Below, piece by piece: positions 1 to 8,948 of a DNA stretch of 64,000 nucleotides. The translations under genes and the position numbers were made by a program. The stretch is taken from contig NZ_FNFB01000019.1 in assembly GCF_900100395.1 (NCBI RefSeq), positions 62,001-126,000 on the forward strand, given 5' to 3'. The DNA comes from Nonomuraea maritima. Its GTDB lineage: Bacteria > Actinomycetota > Actinomycetes > Streptosporangiales > Streptosporangiaceae. Every line of letters begins with the position of its first letter. The stretch's first letter is position 1. The notes under the pieces are model-generated. The model saw only the letters and a list, made by a program, of their open reading frames with translations, searched no databases and had not been told where the DNA came from.

Positions 1-610
1 CGTCGGCCAGGAAGACGACCAGCGTGGTGCGGTCGGAGCCGGTCGCCTCCGGCAGCGCGGCGCCCGGCCGCCCGACCTTGACGAACCGGGTCACGGTGTC
101 GGACCTGTCGCCGACGTCGGAGGCCAGCTCGACGAGCCCGTAGTGCTCGCCGGCGATGGGAGCCGCGATCGCCGCGTCGTACGGCGAGCCAGGCAGAGCC
201 ACCTCCTGGGCCGCGGCGGCCGTGGAGGGCGCGGCCACCACGACGGCGTCGGGCAGCTCGCGCGAGACGTAGGCGCGGCACTGCGTGATGGCCGCGGGAT
301 GCGTGTAGACCCGCTTGATGTGCGGAATATCGGTGCCGGGCCGGGCCAGCAGCGAGAACCGCACCGGCAGGAGCAGCTCAGCGTTGATCATCAACGGCTC
401 GCCCCAGGCGAACTCGTCGAGCGTCGTGGTGATGGCACCCTCGATCGAGTTCTCCAGCGGCACGACGGCGCCGTCGGCGTCACCCGCGCGGGCGGCGTTC
501 AGCGCGGCGCTCACGCTCGCGCACGGCAGCCGCTCGGCTGTGGGGTCGAGGAGCCGCAGGGCCTCTTCGGTGAAGGTCCCTTCGGGGCCGAGATAGGCGA
601 GTCTGGGCAT
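1..610 (-). CDS. pheA: Prephenate dehydratase, 3'-truncated by the window edge
   Basis: Converts prephenate to phenylpyruvate in phenylalanine biosynthesis (cytoplasm). Translation from the ATG at 608-610 opens with LAYLGPEGTFTEEAL, the conserved N-terminal signature of the family, and continues without a stop to base 1 (about 203 codons). A Thr-Arg-Phe catalytic motif (SDTVTRF) lies near residue 170. The C-terminal ACT domain that binds phenylalanine would lie outside the window. It is the last visible gene of a minus-strand run GT87, DUF4446, pheA, 68 bp behind the DUF4446 gene. Identity is firm; the missing 3' end is only the window edge. Confidence 0.95.
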   Translation of the reverse strand, partial: MPRLAYLGPEGTFTEEALRLLDPTAERLPCASVSAALNAARAGDADGAVVPLENSIEGAITTTLDEFAWGEPLMINAELLLPVRFSLLARPGTDIPHIKRVYTHPAAITQCRAYVSRELPDAVVVAAPSTAAAAQEVALPGSPYDAAIAAPIAGEHYGLVELASDVGDRSDTVTRFVKVGRPGAALPEATGSDRTTLVVFLAD

Positions 611-678
611 GCGTCCAGAGTATCCGCAGGTCGAGGGCATATGTCGCTGATTCGCCCACGCGTCCACACAGTGAGACG

Positions 679-1098
679 CTACGGCGTCTCGGCGGCGCGC
701 CGGGCGACCACAGGCCCGAGCCCGAGGCGCGCCGCCCGCACCGCCGCCTCCTCCTCCGGCGACAGCGGCTCCTCGCCCTTGCCGCCCACCACCGGGCGCA
801 CGTACGTACGGGTCTCGCTGCGCCCGTTGATCGACGTCAGCACGATGCCGTCGCCCAGCCCGTTGATCATCGCCACGGAGAACGACAGCCGCCCGGTCAT
901 CTCGGAGAGCGCGTCGTAACGGCAGACCGCGACGTCGCGCACGGCCTTCAGGTCGCCCGGGACCTCGCTGAGCTGCCGGGCCAGCATGCGCCGCCCCTCT
1001 TCGACGGTGGCCCGCGCCTCGCGCAGCGCCAGATAGCCGATCAGCACGCCGCTGACGCCGGCGACGAGGCCCACGATCATCCAACCGGTAATGAGCAC
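679..1098 (-). CDS. DUF4446 family membrane-anchored protein
   Basis: A 139-residue protein with one N-terminal membrane segment (about residues 2-24), then a probable coiled segment with many charged residues (REARATVEEGRRMLARQL) and a soluble C-terminal domain containing FSVAMINGLGDGIVLTSING. This layout matches the DUF4446 family, found in many Gram-positive bacteria and without a known function. It starts 16 bp after the GT87 gene stop and is followed by pheA, so it is probably co-transcribed with both. Family assignment is from pattern recognition. Confidence 0.8.
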   Translation of the reverse strand: MLITGWMIVGLVAGVSGVLIGYLALREARATVEEGRRMLARQLSEVPGDLKAVRDVAVCRYDALSEMTGRLSFSVAMINGLGDGIVLTSINGRSETRTYVRPVVGGKGEEPLSPEEEAAVRAARLGLGPVVARRAAETP

Positions 1099-1114
1099 AC
1101 CACGCAGGGTAACG

Positions 1115-2317
1115 TCACGGCAAAGCGGTCTGCCGTCGTTTCGGCAGCCACGACACGAGCAGCCACACGAGGACGATCGCCCCGAGTCCGTACCCGTTCT
1201 GCACGATCTTGCCCAGTACGAGGCTCACCCCCGGGATGTCGGCGGCCTTCAGCGAGACGCCCCACCAGGGCACGGGCACCACGTAGTACAGCCACACGCC
1301 GGCCGCCACGCGCAGCCGTACCGGGTCGCGGCCGTCGCCGACGACGGCGGCGAGCACGACCACCACCCAGGCCAGGTGGTGGATCCAGGCGACCGGCGAG
1401 ATGAGCACCGCCATGAGCCCGACGAGCGCGACCGCGGTGATCGGGTCGCCCCTGTCGTGGGCGTCGCGCGCGCCGCGGAAGCCGTACCAGGCGACCACGG
1501 CCACGAGCACCAGCCAGAGCGCGGACGTCAGCAGTTCGGGCCAGTACAGCCGGATCAGCATGCCGCGGATCGACTGGTTGGTGGTGGCCGCGTTGGCGCC
1601 GAGCCGCTCGGGGTCGAGCAGCGCCGAGAACCAGAAGCCTGCCGCGTCGCGCGGGATCACCGCGAACGGCAGCAGCGTGAGCACCGCCGCTGTGAACGAC
1701 GCCATGAAGAACGTCCGCCACTGCCGCGTGACCAGCAGGTAGATCAGGAAGACGCCCGGGGTCAGCTTGACCGCCGTGGCGAGCCCGATCAGGAAGCCGC
1801 GCGGCCACCAGGGCCGTTTGGCCACGCAGTCGGCCAGGCACAGCGCCACCAGCAGGATGTCGACCTGCCCGAACCGCACCTGGTCCCTGATCGGCATCAG
1901 GTACGTGCCCATCACCATGAGCAGTGCGAACAGCCACGGCGCGTACCTGCGCCCCCGCAGGACCTCGCGGAACGCGAACCCGACGGTCACGGCCAGCGCC
2001 ACGAAGATCCCGGCCGTCCACACCCACTGGGCGGTCTCCCACGACATCTTGGCCAGCACCACGGCGATCATCGCGGCCACGGGCGGATACGTGAACGGCA
2101 GCAGCTGCGGGGCAGGGGTGACGTAGTCGTACAGCGGCCGTCCTTCGAGGAGCATCTGCCCCCCGGTACGGTAGACGTCCAGGTCCACCAGGCGCTGGTC
2201 GTCGGGGTTGGTGAGCCACGAGTGCACCAGCGGCGCCGCGGCGGCCACCACCACGAGCGCCACCACCGCCCAGGCCCACCACTGCCGCCGTCCCACACGC
2301 ACCTTGCCACTTGTCAC
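1115..2317 (-). CDS. GT87-family (DUF2029) polyprenol-P-mannose-type mannosyltransferase
   Basis: A 400-residue polytopic membrane protein with about 9-10 hydrophobic segments. After the first segment comes an extracytoplasmic loop with VDLDVYRTGG, the acidic motif typical of GT-C enzymes of the GT87 (DUF2029) family, which transfer alpha-1,2-mannose from polyprenyl-phosphate-mannose. Further motifs are FTYPPVAA and QSIRGML. The open frame extends far upstream, but the GTG at 2315-2317 gives a product that starts just before the first membrane helix and clears the divergent gene at 2375. Donor and acceptor are inferred from the family. Two other glycosyltransferases lie within 4 kb. Confidence 0.83.
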   Translation of the reverse strand: MTSGKVRVGRRQWWAWAVVALVVVAAAAPLVHSWLTNPDDQRLVDLDVYRTGGQMLLEGRPLYDYVTPAPQLLPFTYPPVAAMIAVVLAKMSWETAQWVWTAGIFVALAVTVGFAFREVLRGRRYAPWLFALLMVMGTYLMPIRDQVRFGQVDILLVALCLADCVAKRPWWPRGFLIGLATAVKLTPGVFLIYLLVTRQWRTFFMASFTAAVLTLLPFAVIPRDAAGFWFSALLDPERLGANAATTNQSIRGMLIRLYWPELLTSALWLVLVAVVAWYGFRGARDAHDRGDPITAVALVGLMAVLISPVAWIHHLAWVVVVLAAVVGDGRDPVRLRVAAGVWLYYVVPVPWWGVSLKAADIPGVSLVLGKIVQNGYGLGAIVLVWLLVSWLPKRRQTALP

Positions 2318-2374
2318 GATGTGGGACGTTACCGTGGCTGTTGTCGATCGCGGGCAAACACCGGGGGTCTCACC

Positions 2375-4618
2375 ATGCCGAACGCCACGCCGCGCTCTTC
2401 CGTCGGCGGGCGCCTGCGCATGCCCCGCGTCGTCCTCGCGCTGTTCCTCGTGGCGGGCGCCGTCCTGGGGCTGACGGCCCCGGCGGCGGGGGCCGCTCAG
2501 GCGGTCAGCGGACGGGTGGCGCTGATCGGCGTCCCTGGTCTGGAGTGGAGCGACCTCGACGCGACGGCCACACCGACCCTCTGGCGCCTCGCGGGCGAGG
2601 CCGCCTCCGCCTCGCTCTCGACGCGGGCGGTGCCACCGCCCGACCGCGGCGTCACCTGCCCCGCCGCCGGCTGGCTGACGGTGTCGGCGGGTCAGCGAGC
2701 CGGTACGGACGGCCGCGGCTGCCCGGCCCCGCCGGAGCCGCGGCGTCAAGGCGCGGGCGCGACGATCCCCGGCTGGGCGGCGCTGGCCGCCTACCAGGGA
2801 CGCACCGGCTACGCCGCCCGCATCGGCACCCTCGGGCAGCTCGTGGAGGACGGCGGCGGCCAGGTGGCCGCCATCGGCCCAGGCGCGGCCCTCGCCGCAG
2901 CCGACAAGTCCGGAAATGTCGCCCACTACGCCGCCACCCCTGACGAGCTCGGCGACCTCACCCCCTACCACCTGATCGTCTTCGACGCCGACGACCTCGC
3001 CGCCGCCTGGTTCCGCCGCCCCCTCGACGAGTACGGCGTCCCCACCGCCCTGCCCGCCTCCGAGCGCCGGGCCGCCGTGGCCGCGGCCGACCGCCGGATC
3101 GGCGCCCTGATCGACCGGCTGCCGCCCGGCACCACGATTCTCGTGGCGGGCGTATCCGACGTGACGCCGGACGCCCACCTGCACGTGGCGCTGGCCGCCG
3201 GGCCGACGCCCGAGGGCGGGACGTTCCCGCACGGCCACCTCACCGCCACCTCCACCCGCCAGGACGCCCTCGTCACCATCACCGACCTCACGTCCACCGC
3301 CGTCCGGGTCCTCGGCCTCACGCCGCCCCGCGAGGTCGTCGGACGCCCCTGGCAGCCGGGAGACGCGGCCCAGGACACGCCGTCCGCCACGGTGACCGAC
3401 CTCGCCGACGCCGACCTGGCCAGCAAGGTGCTGCGCGAGGTCCGCGGCCCGTTCTTCACGGTGCTGGTCACGGCCCAGCTCCTCTTCTACGCCCTCGCCG
3501 CCCTCGCCCTGCGCCGCCGCAGGACGGCAGGGAAGGACGCCGCGGGGGCCTCAGGGGTGCTCAGGTCCGTGCAGGTGGTCGCGGTGGTCAGCGGGTCGGT
3601 CGCGGTCTCCACGTTCCTGGCCCAGCTCGTGCCCTGGTGGACCCTGCCGGTGCCGATGCTGTCGGTGATCGTGACGATCCTCGGCGTCGCGGGGCTCGTC
3701 ACCGCCGTCGCCTTCGCCGGCCCGTGGCGCGCCCACGTGCTGGGCCCCCTCACCGTGGTGGCCGCCGTCACGTCGCTCGCCCTGCTGCTCGACGTCATGA
3801 CCGGCTCGGTGCTCCAGGTGAACGCCGTCACCGGCTACGAACCGGTGACCGGCGGCCGCTTCTACGGCTTCAGCAACATCGCGTTCGCGGTCTACTCGAC
3901 GGGCACCATACTCGGCCTGGCCGGGGTCGCGCAGTGGCTGCAGGCCAGAGGCGTGGCCAGGCCCGTGGTGATCTCGCTCTGCGGCGCGTACGGCGCCTTC
4001 GCGATCTTCGCCGACGGGTGGCCGTCATGGGGAGCCGACTTCGGCGGCGTCCCGGCCTTCGTCGTGGGCCTCGCCGTCTTCCTCATCCTGCTCTCCGGCA
4101 GACGCGTCTCCGTCGTCCGGCTCGCGCTCGTCGGCCTGGCCGGAGCGGCCCTCGTGGGGGCACTGTCCGTGATCGACTGGCTGCGTCCCGACGACCAGCG
4201 CACCCACCTCGGCAACTTCGTCCAGCAGATCATCGACGGCGAGGCCTGGACCGTCGTCGGACGCAAGTTCGGCGCCATGATCGGCGTGACCGTCAGCAAC
4301 GTGCCGCTGACGCTGCTCTCGCTGGTCGCGCTGGCCTTCCTGTTCTTCGTCCTGGCCCGGCCCTCGCGCTGGGGGGTCTCGGCGCTCGGCCTCGCCTACA
4401 CCCGGGCCCCTGCGCTGCGACCTGGCCTGTTCGGCGCCCTCACCTGCGCGTTCGTCGGCTTCCTGATGAACGACTCGGGCATCGCCATCCCCGCCATGGC
4501 CCTGACGGTGGCCGTGCCGCTCACCCTCGCGGCGTGCGTACGCGCCCTGCAGCTCGCCGGGCCCACACCACCAGCGCAACAGTCAGGGCGAGCAGCACCC
4601 AGGCGAGCTGAGGCCTGA
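2375..4618 (+). CDS. Alkaline-phosphatase-like polytopic membrane protein of unknown function
   Basis: 747 residues from the ATG at 2375. Residues 1-45 form a signal peptide or anchor; about 50-350 is an extracytoplasmic domain whose order (GRVALIGVPGLEWSDL, TPTLWRLA, LIVFDADD, TTILVAGVSD, PHGHLTATST) resembles the alkaline phosphatase / phosphoglycerate mutase superfamily fold. From about residue 370 there are some 9-10 membrane helices, with GGRFYGFSNIAFAVYSTG between helices. Related proteins occur across actinobacteria without a known substrate. Divergent from the GT87 gene by 57 bp, and its 3' end overlaps the MptB-like gene on the other strand. A role in cell-envelope polymer or lipid head-group chemistry is inference from context. 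Confidence 0.72.
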   Translation: MPNATPRSSVGGRLRMPRVVLALFLVAGAVLGLTAPAAGAAQAVSGRVALIGVPGLEWSDLDATATPTLWRLAGEAASASLSTRAVPPPDRGVTCPAAGWLTVSAGQRAGTDGRGCPAPPEPRRQGAGATIPGWAALAAYQGRTGYAARIGTLGQLVEDGGGQVAAIGPGAALAAADKSGNVAHYAATPDELGDLTPYHLIVFDADDLAAAWFRRPLDEYGVPTALPASERRAAVAAADRRIGALIDRLPPGTTILVAGVSDVTPDAHLHVALAAGPTPEGGTFPHGHLTATSTRQDALVTITDLTSTAVRVLGLTPPREVVGRPWQPGDAAQDTPSATVTDLADADLASKVLREVRGPFFTVLVTAQLLFYALAALALRRRRTAGKDAAGASGVLRSVQVVAVVSGSVAVSTFLAQLVPWWTLPVPMLSVIVTILGVAGLVTAVAFAGPWRAHVLGPLTVVAAVTSLALLLDVMTGSVLQVNAVTGYEPVTGGRFYGFSNIAFAVYSTGTILGLAGVAQWLQARGVARPVVISLCGAYGAFAIFADGWPSWGADFGGVPAFVVGLAVFLILLSGRRVSVVRLALVGLAGAALVGALSVIDWLRPDDQRTHLGNFVQQIIDGEAWTVVGRKFGAMIGVTVSNVPLTLLSLVALAFLFFVLARPSRWGVSALGLAYTRAPALRPGLFGALTCAFVGFLMNDSGIAIPAMALTVAVPLTLAACVRALQLAGPTPPAQQSGRAAPRRAEA

Positions 4619-5954
4619 GGACCTCCCTGAGCCAGTCGAGGTCGGCGGGCTGGCCCACCACCCGGGCCGGCAGGTAGGCCAGCGACAGCACGGTCAGGTG
4701 CGCGACCACGAACCCGTCGACCGCCGACGCTCCCACGAGCGCCAGCACCCCGAGGGCCAGCCCGTCGTACCAGGGCAGCACGTACGGCGTCGCGAACACG
4801 TACGCGACCACCAGCCCGGCCGCGACGGCGGGCGCGCTCAGCCCGGCGCCGGACGAACGCAGCGAGGCCGGCCGCAACAGCGACCACGCCAGCAGCACGA
4901 GCACGAGCAGCGATCCGACCTGGATCTCCCCCCGGTAGGCGCTGCCGGTGCCCACCACCGCCTGCAACCAGCCCTGCACCAGCTTCCAGAACGACGCGTG
5001 CGAGATCGACTTGCTGGTACGGGTGATCGGCTCGATCGCCTCAGGCCCGACGACCGCGTAACCGGCGACCACCACCGCGACGGCGCACCCGGCCATGACC
5101 GCGAGCCGCCCAGGTCGCCGCCGCAACTCCCAGGCCGGCCCCAGCGCCACGAGCCCGGCGTTGACCTTGATCGCCACCCCGAGCCCGAGCAGCACGCCCG
5201 ACCCGGCGGGACGGCCCCTGGCCAGCAGCGCGGCGACCATGCACGCGATGGCGAGGGTGTCGACGTGCATGCCGGCGACCAGCTGGTAGAGCAGCAGCGG
5301 ATTGGCCGTCCACAGCAGCGCGGCACGCAGCCGGGCGGACGGGTCGTCCCTGGTGAAGCGGTCGACGAGCAGCCCCGTCACGATGAAGGCGGCGGCGTTG
5401 AACAGCGCCAGCACGAAGATCGTCATCCGGACGGAGTCGCCGCCGATCCAGCTCGCCACGGCCTGCAGCGCCGTCGCCACGGGGCCGTACACGCTGGGCT
5501 CTTCCCGCCACGGGTCCTCCACCGCGCCGGCCACGGGATCGCCGGGCAGGTCGACCGCGCCGTGGGTGTAGGGGTTGAGGCCGAGCGTCACCATCCGCCC
5601 GTAGGCGGCGTAGTTGAGATGGTCGCCCGACCCGGACGGCGGCAGGAAGGCGAGCACTCCGGCGACCACGCACCCGGCCACCACCAGCCACCGGGCCGGG
5701 ATGTCACGCAGCCACGCCAGCGCGCCCAGCAGTCCGAGACCACCCAGCACGATCGCCACCGCAGCGAGCGCGACGACCAGGTGCGGTTCCGGCGCGGCGG
5801 ACAGCGAGTACGGCGGCTGCCAGGCGGGCCCGGCCAGCGCGGGCACCATCGCCGACGGCCCGAGCAGCCCGATGACGACCGTCAGCAGGATCGACGCGCC
5901 GATCGCCGCCAGAGCCACATGGGCGAGCCGGCCGCGCCGCGTCTGCGAAGTCAC
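4521..5954 (-). CDS. mptB: MptB-like alpha-1,6-mannosyltransferase
   Basis: A 477-residue GT-C membrane protein with about 12 hydrophobic segments. The loop GSGDHLNYAAYGRMVTLGLN, followed by DPWREEPSVYGPV, is the signature of polyprenol-phosphomannose-dependent alpha-1,6-mannosyltransferases (MptB family, lipomannan core synthesis in corynebacteria and mycobacteria). I chose the GTG at 5952-5954 because it follows the stop of the GT2 gene; an ATG at 6006-6008 would overlap that gene by 25 bp. The last 98 bp overlap the alkaline-phosphatase-like gene convergently. The acceptor in this organism is not known. Confidence 0.8.
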   Translation of the reverse strand: MTSQTRRGRLAHVALAAIGASILLTVVIGLLGPSAMVPALAGPAWQPPYSLSAAPEPHLVVALAAVAIVLGGLGLLGALAWLRDIPARWLVVAGCVVAGVLAFLPPSGSGDHLNYAAYGRMVTLGLNPYTHGAVDLPGDPVAGAVEDPWREEPSVYGPVATALQAVASWIGGDSVRMTIFVLALFNAAAFIVTGLLVDRFTRDDPSARLRAALLWTANPLLLYQLVAGMHVDTLAIACMVAALLARGRPAGSGVLLGLGVAIKVNAGLVALGPAWELRRRPGRLAVMAGCAVAVVVAGYAVVGPEAIEPITRTSKSISHASFWKLVQGWLQAVVGTGSAYRGEIQVGSLLVLVLLAWSLLRPASLRSSGAGLSAPAVAAGLVVAYVFATPYVLPWYDGLALGVLALVGASAVDGFVVAHLTVLSLAYLPARVVGQPADLDWLREVLRPQLAWVLLALTVALVVWARRAAGRVRTPRG

Positions 5955-5983
5955 CGGGAAATTCCAGCACACCTGCCCGGAGG

Positions 5984-6721
5984 TCAGCGCCGCCGGGGGA
6001 AGAGCCACTCCAGCCCGCGTACGACCGACGGCTCGCGTACGGCGAGTGCCAGGGCCACGTCGCGGAGCTGCCTGGCCCGGTGGAGCTGGGCGCGCAGGTC
6101 GGTGCCGGTGGCGCGGTGGGCCATGTCGACCTCGACCTCGGCGACGCGAAAACCCTTGCGCAGCAGGTCGATCGTCAGCGCCGTCTCGACCCCGAACCCG
6201 TGTGCCAGCGGCCGGGCCGCCTCGAAGGCGGCCCTGGTGAGGCAGCGCTGCCCGTTGAGCGGCTGGGTGGCCTCGAAGCCGGTGGCGCGGCGGATGCCCT
6301 CGCGCGCCAGACGGACGACTAACCCGTGGCCGCCCAGCTTCACGCGCGTGGCGAACGCGGCGATCGTCATGTCGGCCGTGCCGGCGCGTACGGGCTCGAT
6401 GAGGGGCGCGGCGGCACCGGCCGTCACGCCCAGGTCGGCATCGAGGAAGAGCAGATGGCGGGGAACGTCGCCCTCGTCGAAGAGACGGACCGCCTCGGCG
6501 CCCGTCTCCATCGCGGCGGCCTTGCCCCGGTTGCGGCTGTGGCGCACCACGCGGGCTCCGGCCGCGCGCGCCACCCTGCCGGTCTGGTCGAGGGAACCGT
6601 CGTCAACGACCACCACGAGGCCCACGCCCGGGAGGGCCGCGGCCGCCTCGACCGTGGCCGCGATGCGGTCGGCCTCGTTGGCGGCCGGGATCACGACCGC
6701 CGTGTCGCCACTGGCGCTCAT
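5984..6721 (-). CDS. Family 2 glycosyltransferase (DPM synthase/GpgS-like)
   Basis: 245 residues, soluble GT-A fold. Visible are the nucleotide-binding start VVIPAANEADRIAATV, VVVVDDGSLDQTG, the metal-binding FLDADLG (DxD type), and QPLNGQRCLTRAAFE with GVETALTIDLLRKGFRVAEVEVD in the acceptor half. This pattern fits GT2 enzymes such as polyprenyl-phosphate-mannose synthase or glucosyl-3-phosphoglycerate synthase. No membrane anchor is seen. Lying directly upstream of the MptB-like gene on the same strand, it could supply polyprenyl-phosphate-mannose to the GT-C enzymes; that link is inference. Confidence 0.8.
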   Translation of the reverse strand: MSASGDTAVVIPAANEADRIAATVEAAAALPGVGLVVVVDDGSLDQTGRVARAAGARVVRHSRNRGKAAAMETGAEAVRLFDEGDVPRHLLFLDADLGVTAGAAAPLIEPVRAGTADMTIAAFATRVKLGGHGLVVRLAREGIRRATGFEATQPLNGQRCLTRAAFEAARPLAHGFGVETALTIDLLRKGFRVAEVEVDMAHRATGTDLRAQLHRARQLRDVALALAVREPSVVRGLEWLFPRRR

Positions 6722-6820
6722 CGTTGCCTACCTCCGCCCGAGACACTCACCGCGCGCGCCACCCGCACGCCCGGACTGACCATGATTCCGCAGCCGCCGG
6801 GCCCGCGTGTGCCGATCGCC

Positions 6821-7168
6821 TCATGACTTCTCGCTGAGGAGGAACTCCTTCGGCACCTCGTCGTGCACGGTGAACACCGAATCGAGCCCTGTGACCTGCA
6901 GAATCTTGCGTACGGCGGGCCGCGGCGCGGCCACCTCCAGCGCTCCTCCGCGTTCTTTCATCCGTTTGAGTGCCGACAGCAGCACGTTCATCCCCGTGGA
7001 GTCGCAGAAATCCACGGCGGACATGTCGATGACCACTCGGCTCGGCCCGTCCTGCAGCAACCGAGTGAACTCGGACTGCAGGTGGGGTGCCGTGTAGAGG
7101 TCGATTTCCCCGGTGATGGCTACGAGCGCGCCGCCGGCTTGTGATCGAGTCGAGACCTTGAGCTCCAC
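6821..7168 (-). CDS. STAS-domain anti-sigma factor antagonist
   Basis: 115 residues covering one STAS domain: VAITGEIDLYTAPHLQSEF, then VVIDMSAVDFCDSTGMNVLL, where the Ser of DSTG is the site that partner anti-sigma kinases phosphorylate in the SpoIIAA/RsbV/BldG family. It would release a sigma factor by binding an anti-sigma factor. No sigma factor or RsbW gene is adjacent; the nearest HATPase-type protein is about 4 kb away at 10806-11237. The ATG at 7168 gives the normal family length. Confidence 0.92.
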   Translation of the reverse strand: MELKVSTRSQAGGALVAITGEIDLYTAPHLQSEFTRLLQDGPSRVVIDMSAVDFCDSTGMNVLLSALKRMKERGGALEVAAPRPAVRKILQVTGLDSVFTVHDEVPKEFLLSEKS

Positions 7169-7355
7169 ATGGGCAGGCTAGCGGCGCGAACGCCTCGGGT
7201 CACGTTGTCACGCCGATAGGGGAACGACGGGTTTTTGTCCGGCGTTTGGGCTCCACGGAAACGGAGAGTACGCGAAGCTTGACAGCGTGACACCGGAACC
7301 GGCACCGCTTCACGGCGAAGGAGGGGCTGGGGCTCGCCCGGCAGGCCCCGGATCG

Positions 7356-7766
7356 ATGAACGCAGACAAACCTGAAGATCCTCAGCGCCAGGGGCTCCGC
7401 GACCGCCTGGAGACCGTCCTCATCCACACCGAGAAGGCGACGTCCTGGCACGACCAGGCGACGCGACTGCGCGGCCTGGTCAACCGCGACGGCTACGTCC
7501 CCATCCGGGCCCGGCTGCAGATCGAGGACCTCGAGTTCCTCGCCGGCGCCCGCACCGAGCTGCTCAGGTTCGCCGAGCTCGGGCTCAGGCTGCTCGACCT
7601 CCACCAGCCGCGCGACGCGGGCGGCATCACGAGCGACGCCGCCCATCCGATCCTGCGGTGCCGGAGCTGCATGTGGCGCTGGCCGTGCCCGACGTTCCGC
7701 GCGATGTCCGAGTCGTTCGGCACGTCCAGGGAAGAGCCCGACACCTCACTCCCTGAGACGGCCTGA
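7356..7766 (+). CDS. Conserved hypothetical protein with C-terminal cysteine cluster
   Basis: 136 residues from the ATG at 7356; a GTG at 7287 would add 23 residues of low-complexity sequence. The middle (RDRLETVLIHTEKATSWHDQA, RARLQIEDLEFLAGARTELL) is helical and charged. The C-terminus has RCRSCMWRWPCPTF, a Cys-x2-Cys-x4-Cys arrangement that could bind a metal or form disulfides. Divergent from the STAS gene and convergent with the histidine kinase gene. I do not recognise a named family. Confidence 0.7.
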   Translation: MNADKPEDPQRQGLRDRLETVLIHTEKATSWHDQATRLRGLVNRDGYVPIRARLQIEDLEFLAGARTELLRFAELGLRLLDLHQPRDAGGITSDAAHPILRCRSCMWRWPCPTFRAMSESFGTSREEPDTSLPETA

Positions 7767-7811
7767 CGGAGGCGGCCCACCGCGACGCGGCCTTGGGTGA
7801 CGTGGTGGGTG

Positions 7812-8948
7812 TCAGCCGCCGACCAGGGGCAGGCGGATCTCGAAGCGGCACCCTGGCCCGTCGTTGACGACCACGATCTCGCCGTCGTGCGCCTCCACGA
7901 TGCCCTGCGCGATGGCCAGGCCCAGCCCTGCCCCGCCGTCGGCGGTCGGCGTCCGCGCCGCCTCCCCGCGGAAGGCCACCTCGAACACCCGTGACAGGTC
8001 CTCCTCGGGGATCCCTCCGCAGCAGTCGGTCACCGACACGCAGGCCACGCCGCGCTCCACGGCGGCCCGCAGCGTGACGGTGCCGTCCGAGGGGGTGTGC
8101 CTGATGGCGTTGACCACCAGGTTGCCGAGTGCCCGGCCGAGCGCGCCCGCGTCGGCCTCCACCGGCACGGCGGCGGACGCCTCGGCCGCTATCACGACGC
8201 CCTTGGCCCTGGCGAGCGGTTCTGCGCCGGCGAGCGTGTCGGCGACCAGATCGGCCAGCCCGACCCTGCTCCGCGACAGCCGCAGCGCCCCCGCGTGTAT
8301 CCGCGACAGCTCGAACAGGTCGTCCACCATCCCCGACAGCCGCTCCACCTCCAGCTTGATCTGCCGGTGGTAGCGCGCGACGGTCTCGGGGTCGGTGACC
8401 ACGCCGTCCTCCAGCGCCTCGGCCATGGCGCGCATCCCCGCGAGCGGCGTGCGCAGGTCGTGGCTCACCCACGCGACGAGTTCCCGCCGCGCCCCTTCCA
8501 GGGCCTGCTCCCGCGCGTACGCCTCCTCCAGGGTGTTGGCGATCGTCTGCAGCTCGGCCGGGAGGCCCTGGGGCGCGACGAACGGCAGCCGCCGTACGGC
8601 CGCCACCAGCCGCCTGCTCTCCCCGACCACCCGTCTGGCCAGCACGAACGCCACCCCCAGGCCGACGAGACCGCCCACGGCCACGACGCTCAGCACGAAG
8701 TCCTTGGTCGGCCCCTCGATGATCATCTTCGTGATGATCGAGACGACGCCGGCCAGCGTGGCGGCGACGGCGACCACCACGACCACGGCCAGCATCACGC
8801 CGATCGACTTCGTCCGCAGCCGGCCCATCACCCAGATGCCGGCGAGCGCCACGAGCAGCCCGAGCCCGGCCGTGACGCCCACCACCAGCGGCAGGTCGCC
8901 CGTCGCCACCCTGGCCGGCACGGCCGCGGCCACCGCGAGGCCGGTCAC
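7812..8948 (-). CDS. Membrane sensor histidine kinase
   Basis: 378 residues from a GTG at 8946-8948 whose GTGA overlaps the stop of the response regulator gene, so the pair is translationally coupled. About four membrane segments fill residues 1-115 with no large extracytoplasmic sensor. Then come a HAMP-like linker, the H-box AWVSHDLRTPLAGM (phospho-His), the N-box LGNLVVNAIRHT and G-boxes DCCGGIPEED and GGAGLGLAI. The sensed signal is probably in the membrane or envelope, judging only by the lack of a sensor domain. Confidence 0.92.
   Translation of the reverse strand: MTGLAVAAAVPARVATGDLPLVVGVTAGLGLLVALAGIWVMGRLRTKSIGVMLAVVVVVAVAATLAGVVSIITKMIIEGPTKDFVLSVVAVGGLVGLGVAFVLARRVVGESRRLVAAVRRLPFVAPQGLPAELQTIANTLEEAYAREQALEGARRELVAWVSHDLRTPLAGMRAMAEALEDGVVTDPETVARYHRQIKLEVERLSGMVDDLFELSRIHAGALRLSRSRVGLADLVADTLAGAEPLARAKGVVIAAEASAAVPVEADAGALGRALGNLVVNAIRHTPSDGTVTLRAAVERGVACVSVTDCCGGIPEEDLSRVFEVAFRGEAARTPTADGGAGLGLAIAQGIVEAHDGEIVVVNDGPGCRFEIRLPLVGG

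Noticed and set aside
1091..2374. Upstream extension of the phosphatase-like ORF on the plus strand
   Set aside because: Antisense to the GT87 gene, with His/Arg/Gln-rich shadow composition; the real start is the ATG at 2375 with a signal peptide.
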